Origin: Betaproteobacteria bacterium
GTDB lineage: Bacteria > Acidobacteriota > Terriglobia > Acidiferrales > UBA7541
Length of the DNA stretch: 64,000 nucleotides
NCBI GenBank assembly: GCA_903970165.1
Contig: CAJCHZ010000054.1
Span: forward strand, 1-64,000
Direction of reading: 5' to 3'
Shown here piece by piece: positions 58,333 through 64,000 of this stretch. How positions within the stretch are numbered: the first letter of the stretch is position 1; every line of letters starts with the position of its first letter. The notes beneath the pieces are model-generated. The model had not been told where the DNA came from and did not search any database. It saw nothing but the letters and a program-made list of their open reading frames with translations. The position numbers and the translations under genes were made by a program.

Positions 58333-59121
58333 TCAGCCCTTGAACGCCTGTCGGATTGTTCCCAAACCGATCGAAAGACCGACAGCTAGTACACCGAGAA
58401 GGCCTGCGAGAGGCAGGAGCGAAGCGGTCCTCGGCAGCGTTGAGGCAAGTTCCGTTTTCTCCGCCGCGGTTGGTGCCTCGGGTTGTGCAACAGGGAAGAA
58501 CAGCAGCACACCAACTTCCTGCGGCAGTGCCTGAGGAATTGGCGCTTCACCTGTCACGGCCTTGCTTTGTTCGATCACGGTGTGTGTATCGTCCGTGACG
58601 ATGGTCGCCTTGATGTTCATCCCTTTCCGCAAATCGAACACCGTCTTCGGGTGGCCGTTAACGATGAACTTGGCGTGGTTAGGAACGGTGTAAATCTGGT
58701 GGGTGTTGTCCGGCAGCCTCACGATCACCGAGCTGGGCGCGTTAACGTGCCAAACCTTGCCCTCAATCGTCCGTACCGTGTTCACATAGCGAGGCGTCGT
58801 GGTGGTGGTAATGCTTTGCGTCAGCTTTGTTCCGCGCAGGAGTTCGTGCACGGTGACTTCTTGGCCATCGATGGTGAATTTGTCAGAGTCGGGCACGACG
58901 AGATGCTCGACTCTGCCATTTTCCAGTTTGAGGACCAGATCGTTGCCCTCGACGTAAATTACTTCCGCATTTCGCACTTGCGTCTCGAACGACGGCGCCC
59001 CGTGCTGAATGGTGGTGACGCTTGTGTCTTGCCCCCAGGCGCCCGTAGATGCCATCGCCAATGCGAAGGCACCCGCAACCGCCCGGCCGAACCAACGTGA
59101 CATTCTGCTTTGCGTGTTCAT
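58333..59121 (-). CDS. Sortase substrate: exported protein with LPxTA-type cell-wall/surface sorting signal
   Basis: 262 aa with signal peptide (SRWFGRAVAGAFALAMASTG). The mature part contains two similar beta-rich repeats (ETQVRNAEVIYVEGNDLVLK, FTIDGQEVTVHELLRGTKL; then GKVWHVNAPSSVIVRLPDNT, FIVNGHPKTVFDLRKGM). The C-terminus has LASTLPRTASLLPLAGLLG followed by a hydrophobic helix and a short basic tail (RQAFKG), a sortase sorting signal in which the usual LPxTG is LPRTA. Its start overlaps the stop of the sortase gene (ATGA), so it is almost certainly that enzyme's substrate. Confidence 0.85.
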   Translation of the reverse strand: MNTQSRMSRWFGRAVAGAFALAMASTGAWGQDTSVTTIQHGAPSFETQVRNAEVIYVEGNDLVLKLENGRVEHLVVPDSDKFTIDGQEVTVHELLRGTKLTQSITTTTTPRYVNTVRTIEGKVWHVNAPSSVIVRLPDNTHQIYTVPNHAKFIVNGHPKTVFDLRKGMNIKATIVTDDTHTVIEQSKAVTGEAPIPQALPQEVGVLLFFPVAQPEAPTAAEKTELASTLPRTASLLPLAGLLGVLAVGLSIGLGTIRQAFKG

Positions 59122-59939
59122 TGTCTCTCCATTTCCACTGCTGTTTTGAATTGCGAATCGAGTTTCAGATTTGATCCGCTTTTCGTCTCCCGTAGGAGCG
59201 AAGCCTTTACGATGTAGCGCTTCGGCGCGCTACCGATGAAATAAAATGGATAGCAGGTGACCAGCGTCAGAGAAGGCTCAGACTGCGGTCGTAAAACCTC
59301 AATGTTTTCTGGCGCGACAATTTGGATTTGATCGATGACGTAGGTGCCGGCGCCGGTCGGAGTCTTCAGCTCGATTGCGTCACCAACAGCCACATCCTTC
59401 AGCCCCCGAAAAAAACCGTCGCGATGGCCGGCAATCCCGATGTTTCCCGATTCTCCCGAGTGCGCCGTTCCGCGAATTCTTCCTACTCCACGGTTCAGTG
59501 TCAGCTCGTCGGTGCCCTCAAAAACAGCAACTTCCAAGCGGATTTTCGCGATGCGCAGCACTGCCACCGGTTCATTCGACTGGCGTGCAATGGCGCGCTG
59601 ATAGGCCTCTGCTCGCTGGGAGCTCCAGAGACCAACATCCACTTGGCTAGAATCGAAGTCCTGGAGCGAATCTGGCTCTGGCGAAGGATCGGTATCTTCT
59701 GCAGGGTTTGGGCTGTGCGAAGCGGCAGCGGACTCCAGGGTTGCGAAATTCTCGAGTGCAGCTCGCGACCTGACCGTCCGGTCGAACATGGCTGCACCGT
59801 AAATTGCGAGAAGCAGAAGGCCAGATGCCAGCAACAGGCGCTCGATCCAAATCCACACAGCTCGTCCGCGGTTTGGGCTCAGGCTAATGCGGGTCGCACC
59901 TTTCAATTCGCGGCCCTCCGATTTTTGAACATTCCACAT
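59118..59939 (-). CDS. Class D-like sortase
   Basis: 273 aa. N-terminal membrane anchor (WIERLLLASGLLLLAIYGAA, ~28-48), an acidic Ser/Pro-rich linker (~65-110), then the sortase beta-barrel: AVLRIAKIRLEVAVFEGTDE, GTAHSGESGNIGIAGHRDGF with the catalytic His, EPSLTLVTCYPFYFIGSAPK with the catalytic Cys, and the Arg in PKRYIVKAS. It cleaves an LPxT-type motif and joins the substrate to an amine. Sortases are rare outside Gram-positive bacteria and their targets in diderms are little known. Translationally coupled to its likely substrate and preceded by a sigma-54-type promoter. Confidence 0.9.
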   Translation of the reverse strand: MWNVQKSEGRELKGATRISLSPNRGRAVWIWIERLLLASGLLLLAIYGAAMFDRTVRSRAALENFATLESAAASHSPNPAEDTDPSPEPDSLQDFDSSQVDVGLWSSQRAEAYQRAIARQSNEPVAVLRIAKIRLEVAVFEGTDELTLNRGVGRIRGTAHSGESGNIGIAGHRDGFFRGLKDVAVGDAIELKTPTGAGTYVIDQIQIVAPENIEVLRPQSEPSLTLVTCYPFYFIGSAPKRYIVKASLLRETKSGSNLKLDSQFKTAVEMERQ

Positions 59940-60356
59940 GAATTCTTATCCCCTGCGACTGCCTTGTGACGCGCTGCTCTGCCGCATTGCTTGCCCAGGC
60001 CGTTTTCTGTTGCCGTCCTGTGACAGCGATACAAAAAGCATTTCGGCAACCAATTCCAGGTGTTGAATCGTTGAGACTTAGCTCGAAAAAGGACGCCGAA
60101 GTTTTCAGAAATGCCGAAGCATCAGAAACGCGGAATGTGATTCGACGGTGAGCGCATCTCGACGGAACCGATTAGATAAAGGAGAGAGAAGAGGAAAGGA
60201 TTGACGGAGCGGAAGAACACATGCGGGAGGCACGTTCGAATCGTTGCATTGTCGCGCTGATGGAAGGAGAAACCCTGGGCGCGATCCAGCGTGGAAATCA
60301 CCGCGATCCTTGGCGAGGGGAATTTCCCGCCGCGCCAAGGACCGGCCTTTGAGGAA
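59940..60356 (-). other. Upstream region of the sortase operon
   Basis: About 417 bp with no credible gene. It holds the sigma-54-type promoter at 60037-60052 and leaves ~280 bp upstream for enhancer-type binding of the nearby sigma-54 activator. Confidence 0.4.
60037..60052 (-). promoter_or_regulatory. Sigma-54-type promoter of the sortase operon
   Basis: The minus strand reads TGGTTGCCGAAATGCT: GG and GC with exact -24/-12 spacing. It lies ~98 bp upstream of the sortase start. A gene for a sigma-54 activator lies ~1.6 kb upstream in the same orientation, and a better match of the same type precedes the vWA gene. Confidence 0.5.
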
Positions 60357-60512
60357 TTACTTTGCGTCGACCCAGACGTTGTCGGCTGAGTCGAGTTCTA
60401 CGCCCGCAACTTCGGTGGTCAACTTCACGTACTGCAGCCCCGACTTCTTGCCCGGGATTGCACGGAACTCGAGCAGGTACTGATTGTCGAGAGCTTTCTG
60501 CAAACTATCGAG

Positions 60513-61316
60513 TTACGGCCTGAAGCTCACCGGGTTCTGGGTTCCCAGGAAATAGGATTCGCCGCCAGTCTCGTCGGACAGTTTGGCGATGTTATTCTGG
60601 CCATTCGTAATTTCCCAGAAGTTGCTGCCCCAGCGGCCGACACCGCGAGCAAAGATGGTGTGGATGATGGTTCCTGTGCGCTGCGCCATGCGGCTCGCCG
60701 AATCCACGTCGGGGCTGATGTAGCCAAAGCCCTGGTAGTGCGGCTCTCTCCGGAAGCGGTCGATGCCGTCGGTAACCATCACCACTTCCCGGCGGTTCGA
60801 GCCAGCGGGCCAGCGCTTCATCAGATCCATTACGGAAAGATAAGGGCTTCCATAGGCACCGGTGGAAGCGATGGGGAGCCGCAGAGCTTTGGCGGCCTGG
60901 TTGTGGTCGGTTGTGAAGTTCTGCGTGATTTGGACGGTTCCATTTCGCATGTAGCCAACTCCCACCGAAGTGATTGACGGTTGAGCGTTTATAAACGAAC
61001 GCAAATCGTCGAGTTGGGATCCGAGGACCGGGTCGGAAGCGTCATCCATCAGAACAAACAGATCAAGTCCCGCGCGATCACCGGTTGCCGGGGCCCAGCC
61101 AGTTACCTGCAAGCGGGTGCTGCCCTGCTTAACGGTTACGTCATCTCGGCTTACTTCGGGCATTCGTTTGTTGTCACCCAACAACCGAAGTGTGACTGTC
61201 ATTTGCACCTGGCCGGGATTCGCGGACTGCTTCTCTTGCGCTTGCGCGGGAAGCAGTCCCAGAAACAGAACGGTCCAGAGCATCGACATTTTTTGGATCA
61301 GATAGTTTTTTCGCAC
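60513..61316 (-). CDS. Exported vWA-domain protein with premature in-frame stop
   Basis: 267 aa from GTG 61316 (AGGAGG upstream), signal peptide up to LPAQAQ. The N-terminal strand region has RLLGDNKRMPEVSRDDVTVK. The vWA domain reads LDLFVLMDDASDPVLGSQLD, a DxxS-type metal site, with VVMVTDGIDRFRREP. The coding sequence reaches PVSFRP and then TAA at 60513-60515. Beyond it the same frame continues for 52 codons (LDSLQKALDNQYLLEFRAIP, KKSGLQYVKLTTEVAGVELD, SADNVWVDAK) to a second stop at 60357. That tail is a normal end of vWA-related proteins, so the TAA probably replaced a Tyr codon. Belongs to Acidobacteriota vWA-related proteins. Confidence 0.8.
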   Translation of the reverse strand: MRKNYLIQKMSMLWTVLFLGLLPAQAQEKQSANPGQVQMTVTLRLLGDNKRMPEVSRDDVTVKQGSTRLQVTGWAPATGDRAGLDLFVLMDDASDPVLGSQLDDLRSFINAQPSITSVGVGYMRNGTVQITQNFTTDHNQAAKALRLPIASTGAYGSPYLSVMDLMKRWPAGSNRREVVMVTDGIDRFRREPHYQGFGYISPDVDSASRMAQRTGTIIHTIFARGVGRWGSNFWEITNGQNNIAKLSDETGGESYFLGTQNPVSFRP

Positions 61317-61372
61317 TACATCCTCCTTTTTAGATATGCATTCATTCTTTGAATGTGCACGCCTGCAAAAGG

Positions 61373-61388
61373 AGCAATCGGCCCGCCA
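61373..61388 (-). promoter_or_regulatory. Strong sigma-54-type promoter of the vWA gene
   Basis: The minus strand reads TGGCGGGCCGATTGCT, which matches TGGC-N8-TTGC with exact -24/-12 spacing. It is ~57 bp upstream of GTG 61316, giving a leader of about 45 nt that contains AAGGAGG. The sigma-54 activator gene ends 240 bp further upstream. Confidence 0.7.
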
Positions 61389-61628
61389 AAAGGAAATGCT
61401 GAATTTCCAGTACTTACAGCGAAAGAGAACGCTGACTTTCTCAGAAATGCCGAGGGATCAGAAGTATTTAAAGAAATTTGCGGAAGAATTCAGAGCGCAC
61501 GGAATCAGCGAAGCGCAAATCGAATTGAACAAAGTAAATAGAGAGGAGAGAGACAGCCGAAAGAAAACAAGAATGAACAAACAAGAAATGGACGCCAGCT
61601 TTTCCTGGTCTTTATTAACTCAATTGGT

Positions 61629-62675
61629 CTAGCTGGCCAATTTGAAACGGCGTTTGTCAATTCCCAACCCAGCGATCTTCGAGTCAAGCGTTTGCCTGGG
61701 AATCCCGAGCTTTGCCGCCGCGCCAGATGGGCCCGAAATGCGCCCTCGGGTTTCTGCCAGCGCGGCTTCGATCACTTCTGTTTCGCGGAGGGCAAGCGCT
61801 GCGGTAAGGGGAGCGGCCAGCCCCGAGGGGCGGGACGATCCGTGTTTCAGCCAGCTCTCCTCGACCGAGAATATTTCGCCCACGCACAGAATAACGGCCC
61901 TTTCGATGACGTTCTGCAGTTCGCGGATGTTCCCCGGCCAATTGTGAGCTTGAAGCAGTTCGATGGTATTCATCTTTATCGTTGTAAACTTTTTGCGGGC
62001 CTTCCTGGCAAATTTCTCGACGAGGTGCTCGACGAGAAGGGGGATATCGTCGGCACGATCCCGCAGCGGAGGCACGTTGATGGGGACCACATTCAGCCTG
62101 TAATACAGATCCTGACGGAACGTGCCAGCAGCCACAGCGGCCTGGAGGTCGCGGTTAGTGGCGGCGATGATGCGCACGTCGACGGAGATCGGATGGCTGC
62201 TCCCCACGCGCTCAAATTCGCGCTCCTGAAGCACGCGGAGAAGGGTGATCTGCGTCTCCATGGGCAACTCGCCAATTTCGTCCAAAAAAATCGTTCCGCC
62301 GTCGGCAGATTCAAAACGGCCTAGACGCCGTTGGAGCGCGCCGGTGAAAGCGCCTCTTTCGTGTCCAAAAAGCTCTGAAGCGATCAGCGACGACGGAATC
62401 GCCGCGCAGTTGACGCGAATGAACGGCCGGGTCGAACGGTCTGAGCGGGCATGAATGGCCCGGGCGATCAATTCTTTTCCCGTACCGGTCTCGCCCAAGA
62501 TAAGAACGGTGGCGTCCGTCGGCGCAACAAGGCTCACTTCCTGCAGCACGGACTTCAGCAGCGCGCTTTCTCCCACAATCGGATCCGGCGCGATGGAGTG
62601 CCCGCCCGCTAGCTCCCGGCTGCGAAACGCCGTTATAGTTTCGCTGTTCGCGCCGAACGAATATGTGGTGCCCAT
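61629..62675 (-). CDS. Sigma-54-dependent transcription activator (AAA+ without receiver domain)
   Basis: 348 aa from ATG 62675 with AAGGAGC upstream. The short N-terminus (~30 residues) lacks any sensory or receiver domain. The AAA+ core has Walker A LILGETGTGKELIARAI, the sigma-54 contact loop ELFGHERGAFTGALQRRLGR (GAFTGA), Walker B GGTIFLDEIGELP, and NWPGNIRELQNVIERAVILC. The C-terminal Fis-type HTH is AAAKLGIPRQTLDSKIAGLG. Receiver-less activators are usually controlled by partners. The two response regulators and kinase upstream in the same direction are candidates, and the two sigma-54 promoters downstream are likely targets. Confidence 0.93.
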   Translation of the reverse strand: MGTTYSFGANSETITAFRSRELAGGHSIAPDPIVGESALLKSVLQEVSLVAPTDATVLILGETGTGKELIARAIHARSDRSTRPFIRVNCAAIPSSLIASELFGHERGAFTGALQRRLGRFESADGGTIFLDEIGELPMETQITLLRVLQEREFERVGSSHPISVDVRIIAATNRDLQAAVAAGTFRQDLYYRLNVVPINVPPLRDRADDIPLLVEHLVEKFARKARKKFTTIKMNTIELLQAHNWPGNIRELQNVIERAVILCVGEIFSVEESWLKHGSSRPSGLAAPLTAALALRETEVIEAALAETRGRISGPSGAAAKLGIPRQTLDSKIAGLGIDKRRFKLAS

Positions 62676-62712
62676 GTCTTAGCTCCTTAAAAATAGAAAT
62701 CAGTTGCGCTAC

Positions 62713-63108
62713 TCAGTTCCAAGCCTTGTTTAGAGCCTCGTGAATTTCCCGTAGCAACGTGTCGCTGCGCACGGGCTTGTTCAGAAAACCGGCGGCTCCG
62801 GCTTTCATCGCCAAAGCACGAAGCGACGCATCACCATGGGCTGTGACGAAAATAATGGGAAGGTGGCTGTTGGCATCGGCCAGCTGCTTCTGAAGTTCGA
62901 GGCCGCTCATCCCCGGCAGACGCACATCGAGGATCAAACAAATAGTGTCCTGCCGCTTGGCGGAATCGAGGAATTCCTCCGCAGTGGCGAAAGTGTCGGT
63001 CAGGAAGCCCGCGGCCTTCATGACGCTGCTCAGGGCCTCGCGAAGCGGCGCATCGTCATCCACGATGGCGATGATTCCCGTTTTCTGCTGAACGTCGTTC
63101 ACTTTCAT
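62713..63108 (-). CDS. Stand-alone response-regulator receiver (FixJ-like)
   Basis: 131 aa from ATG 63108 with AGGAAGA upstream. Receiver domain only: acidic pair and phospho-Asp in IAIVDDDAPLREALSSVMKA and CLILDVRLPGMSGLELQKQL; Thr in IIFVTAHGD; Lys in GFLNKPVRSDTLLREIHEAL. No output domain follows. Very similar in style to the receiver of the next gene upstream. It probably relays or buffers phosphate, or acts through the AAA+ activator, whose gene follows after 37 bp. Confidence 0.9.
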   Translation of the reverse strand: MKVNDVQQKTGIIAIVDDDAPLREALSSVMKAAGFLTDTFATAEEFLDSAKRQDTICLILDVRLPGMSGLELQKQLADANSHLPIIFVTAHGDASLRALAMKAGAAGFLNKPVRSDTLLREIHEALNKAWN

Positions 63109-63207
63109 TCTTCCTGTCTGCAGCCGGCTGAAAAACTCCTGCGAGCAAGCACAGACTAGCAATTCACGGGGTTCGGAATCTATCCTGCTTTAGGAGGAGA
63201 CCGGTAC

Positions 63208-63831
63208 TTACTTTCGCAGGGCGGCTTTGAGCCTCTCCGCCATGCGGACCAGGTGGGCGAGGGATTCGGCGTGAGTCTTTTCCATCACGTGGGCGCGATG
63301 CGTCTTGATGGTCAGTTCGCTGGCGCCCAGTTCATCTGCGATTTGTTTGTTTAGAAGGCCAGTGACGACCAGGTCCAGCACTTCTTTTTCGCGGGGCGTA
63401 AGCGAATCGAACCGCGAGCGAATTTCACTTAGTTCAGCACGTTCTTTTCGGAGCTCCCGGTCGCTGGCAATCGCCTTCTGAACGGCGTCCAGCAAGTCCT
63501 GCCCCCGAACCGGCTTCGTCAAGAACTCTTGAGCTCCTTCTTTAATTGCCCGCACGGACATGGGAATATCGCCGTGACCGGTAATGAAAATGATGGGGAT
63601 GTGAGCGTTCGCCTCGCTCAGTTTGCGCTGCAGCTCAAGGCCGTTTAAGCCCGGCATCCTTACGTCGAGGATCAGGCAGGCTGGCGTGTCCGGACGCTTG
63701 GCAACGAGGAAGTCCTGCGCGGAAGCAAATGTCTCGACGCGCAGACCCACGGACTTGATGAGGCTTTGCAAGCCTTCGCGAATCATCCGGTCGTCATCAA
63801 TGACAAAAACAATGGGTTCCGGTTCCTTCAT
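63208..63831 (-). CDS. FixJ/TodT-type response regulator with LuxR HTH
   Basis: 207 aa. The N-terminal receiver is IVFVIDDDRMIREGLQSLIK, CLILDVRMPGLNGLELQRKL (phospho-Asp), FITGHGDIPMSVRAIKEGAQ and FLTKPVRGQDLL. The C-terminal LuxR-type HTH is SRFDSLTPREKEVLDLVVTG, then NKQIADELGASELTIKTHRA. Its ATG overlaps the stop of the upstream histidine kinase by one base (TAATG), so they are translationally coupled and form a cognate pair. Likely regulates the sortase/vWA locus together with the downstream receiver and the sigma-54 activator. Confidence 0.94.
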   Translation of the reverse strand: MKEPEPIVFVIDDDRMIREGLQSLIKSVGLRVETFASAQDFLVAKRPDTPACLILDVRMPGLNGLELQRKLSEANAHIPIIFITGHGDIPMSVRAIKEGAQEFLTKPVRGQDLLDAVQKAIASDRELRKERAELSEIRSRFDSLTPREKEVLDLVVTGLLNKQIADELGASELTIKTHRAHVMEKTHAESLAHLVRMAERLKAALRK

Positions 63832-64000
63832 TAGTTAGACCCGCCCGCAGATGGAAGAGTGAATTGAAAGATCGAGCCTTGAGAACCTGTTGATTCCGCC
63901 CACAACTTGCCGCCATGGGATTCAATGATCGAACGGCTGATGGCCAGCCCCATTCCCATGCCTTGCGATCGAGTCGTGAAGAAAGGCTCAAAAAGTCGAG
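63831..64000 (-). CDS. Histidine kinase, C-terminal end only (cut by window edge)
   Basis: The last 55 codons are present: [20 protein letters not shown], then [20 protein letters not shown] and [12 protein letters not shown]. These are the F box and G2 box of a HATPase_c domain (FEPFFTTK...GMGLGLxIxRxIIExHGG), characteristic of FixL/TodS-type hybrid or PAS kinases. The N-terminal sensor part lies outside the window. Its stop overlaps the response-regulator start. Confidence 0.9.
   Translation of the reverse strand, partial: RLFEPFFTTRSQGMGMGLAISRSIIESHGGKLWAESTGSQGSIFQFTLPSAGGSN

Noticed and set aside
61336..61632. 98-codon plus-strand frame MHSFFECARLQK...
   Set aside because: Overlaps the sigma-54 promoter and leader of the vWA gene; no ribosome site, and composition reflects AT-rich upstream DNA.

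Overview
The window looks like a chromosomal segment of a soil or plant-associated Acidobacteriota bacterium (probably class Terriglobia). This is inferred from gene style: high-GC codon use, a PD40-repeat Ser/Thr kinase, vWA-related secreted proteins, an Slt-type transglycosylase, an RHS-repeat giant protein, GH9/GH51 enzymes, and a tmRNA whose tag reads ANNNLALAA. No rRNA, tRNA or CRISPR array was found.

Layout. (1) 1-1.9 kb: wreckage of an old IS3-type element, split by a complete IS3-family (IS407-like) element with a 4-bp target duplication CAAG. (2) 2.0-9.4 kb: three exported proteins in a row (small secreted protein, 1679-aa RHS/YD protein, vWA-related-like protein). (3) 9.8-16.7 kb: an integrative, probably mobilizable island with its tyrosine integrase beside the 3' end of ssrA. 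It carries an AlpA/excisionase-like gene, mobilization-type small proteins, a phased array of twelve 10-bp repeats, a shared palindrome in front of two operons, and an RHH-like/zeta-kinase pair whose last codon is closed by an IS21-family insertion. (4) 16.8-19.1 kb: ssrA, a decayed CadC/TolB-type regulator, a group II intron 3' remnant and a SnoaL-like gene. (5) 19.6-28.1 kb: housekeeping-like genes (Slt transglycosylase, aminotransferase, beta-CASP MBL hydrolase) around a secreted collagen-like protein. (6) 28.3-35.5 kb: Ser/Thr kinase, then a divergent katG/oxyR pair with a candidate OxyR site, then a retropepsin-like protein. (7) 35.7-48.6 kb: accessory region with gene fragments, a second IS3-family element, a four-gene set (trypsin-like protease, unknown exported protein, CHASE2 membrane protein, exported TPR-CHAT protease), an ankyrin pseudogene and a DUF1016/YhcG nuclease. 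(8) 48.9-56.8 kb: cupin and plant cell-wall degradation genes (GH9, GH51, two esterases). (9) 57-64 kb: CPA2 antiporter, then a sortase/LPxTA-substrate operon and a vWA gene, each preceded by a sigma-54-type promoter and followed upstream by a sigma-54 activator, two FixJ-like response regulators and a histidine kinase running off the right edge.

The most promising possibly undescribed system is the trypsin/unknown/CHASE2/TPR-CHAT set at 38.1-46.8 kb. All members appear to be membrane-bound or exported, suggesting an extracytoplasmic sensing protease cascade. The sigma-54/sortase locus and the phased-repeat region of the ssrA island are the next most interesting.
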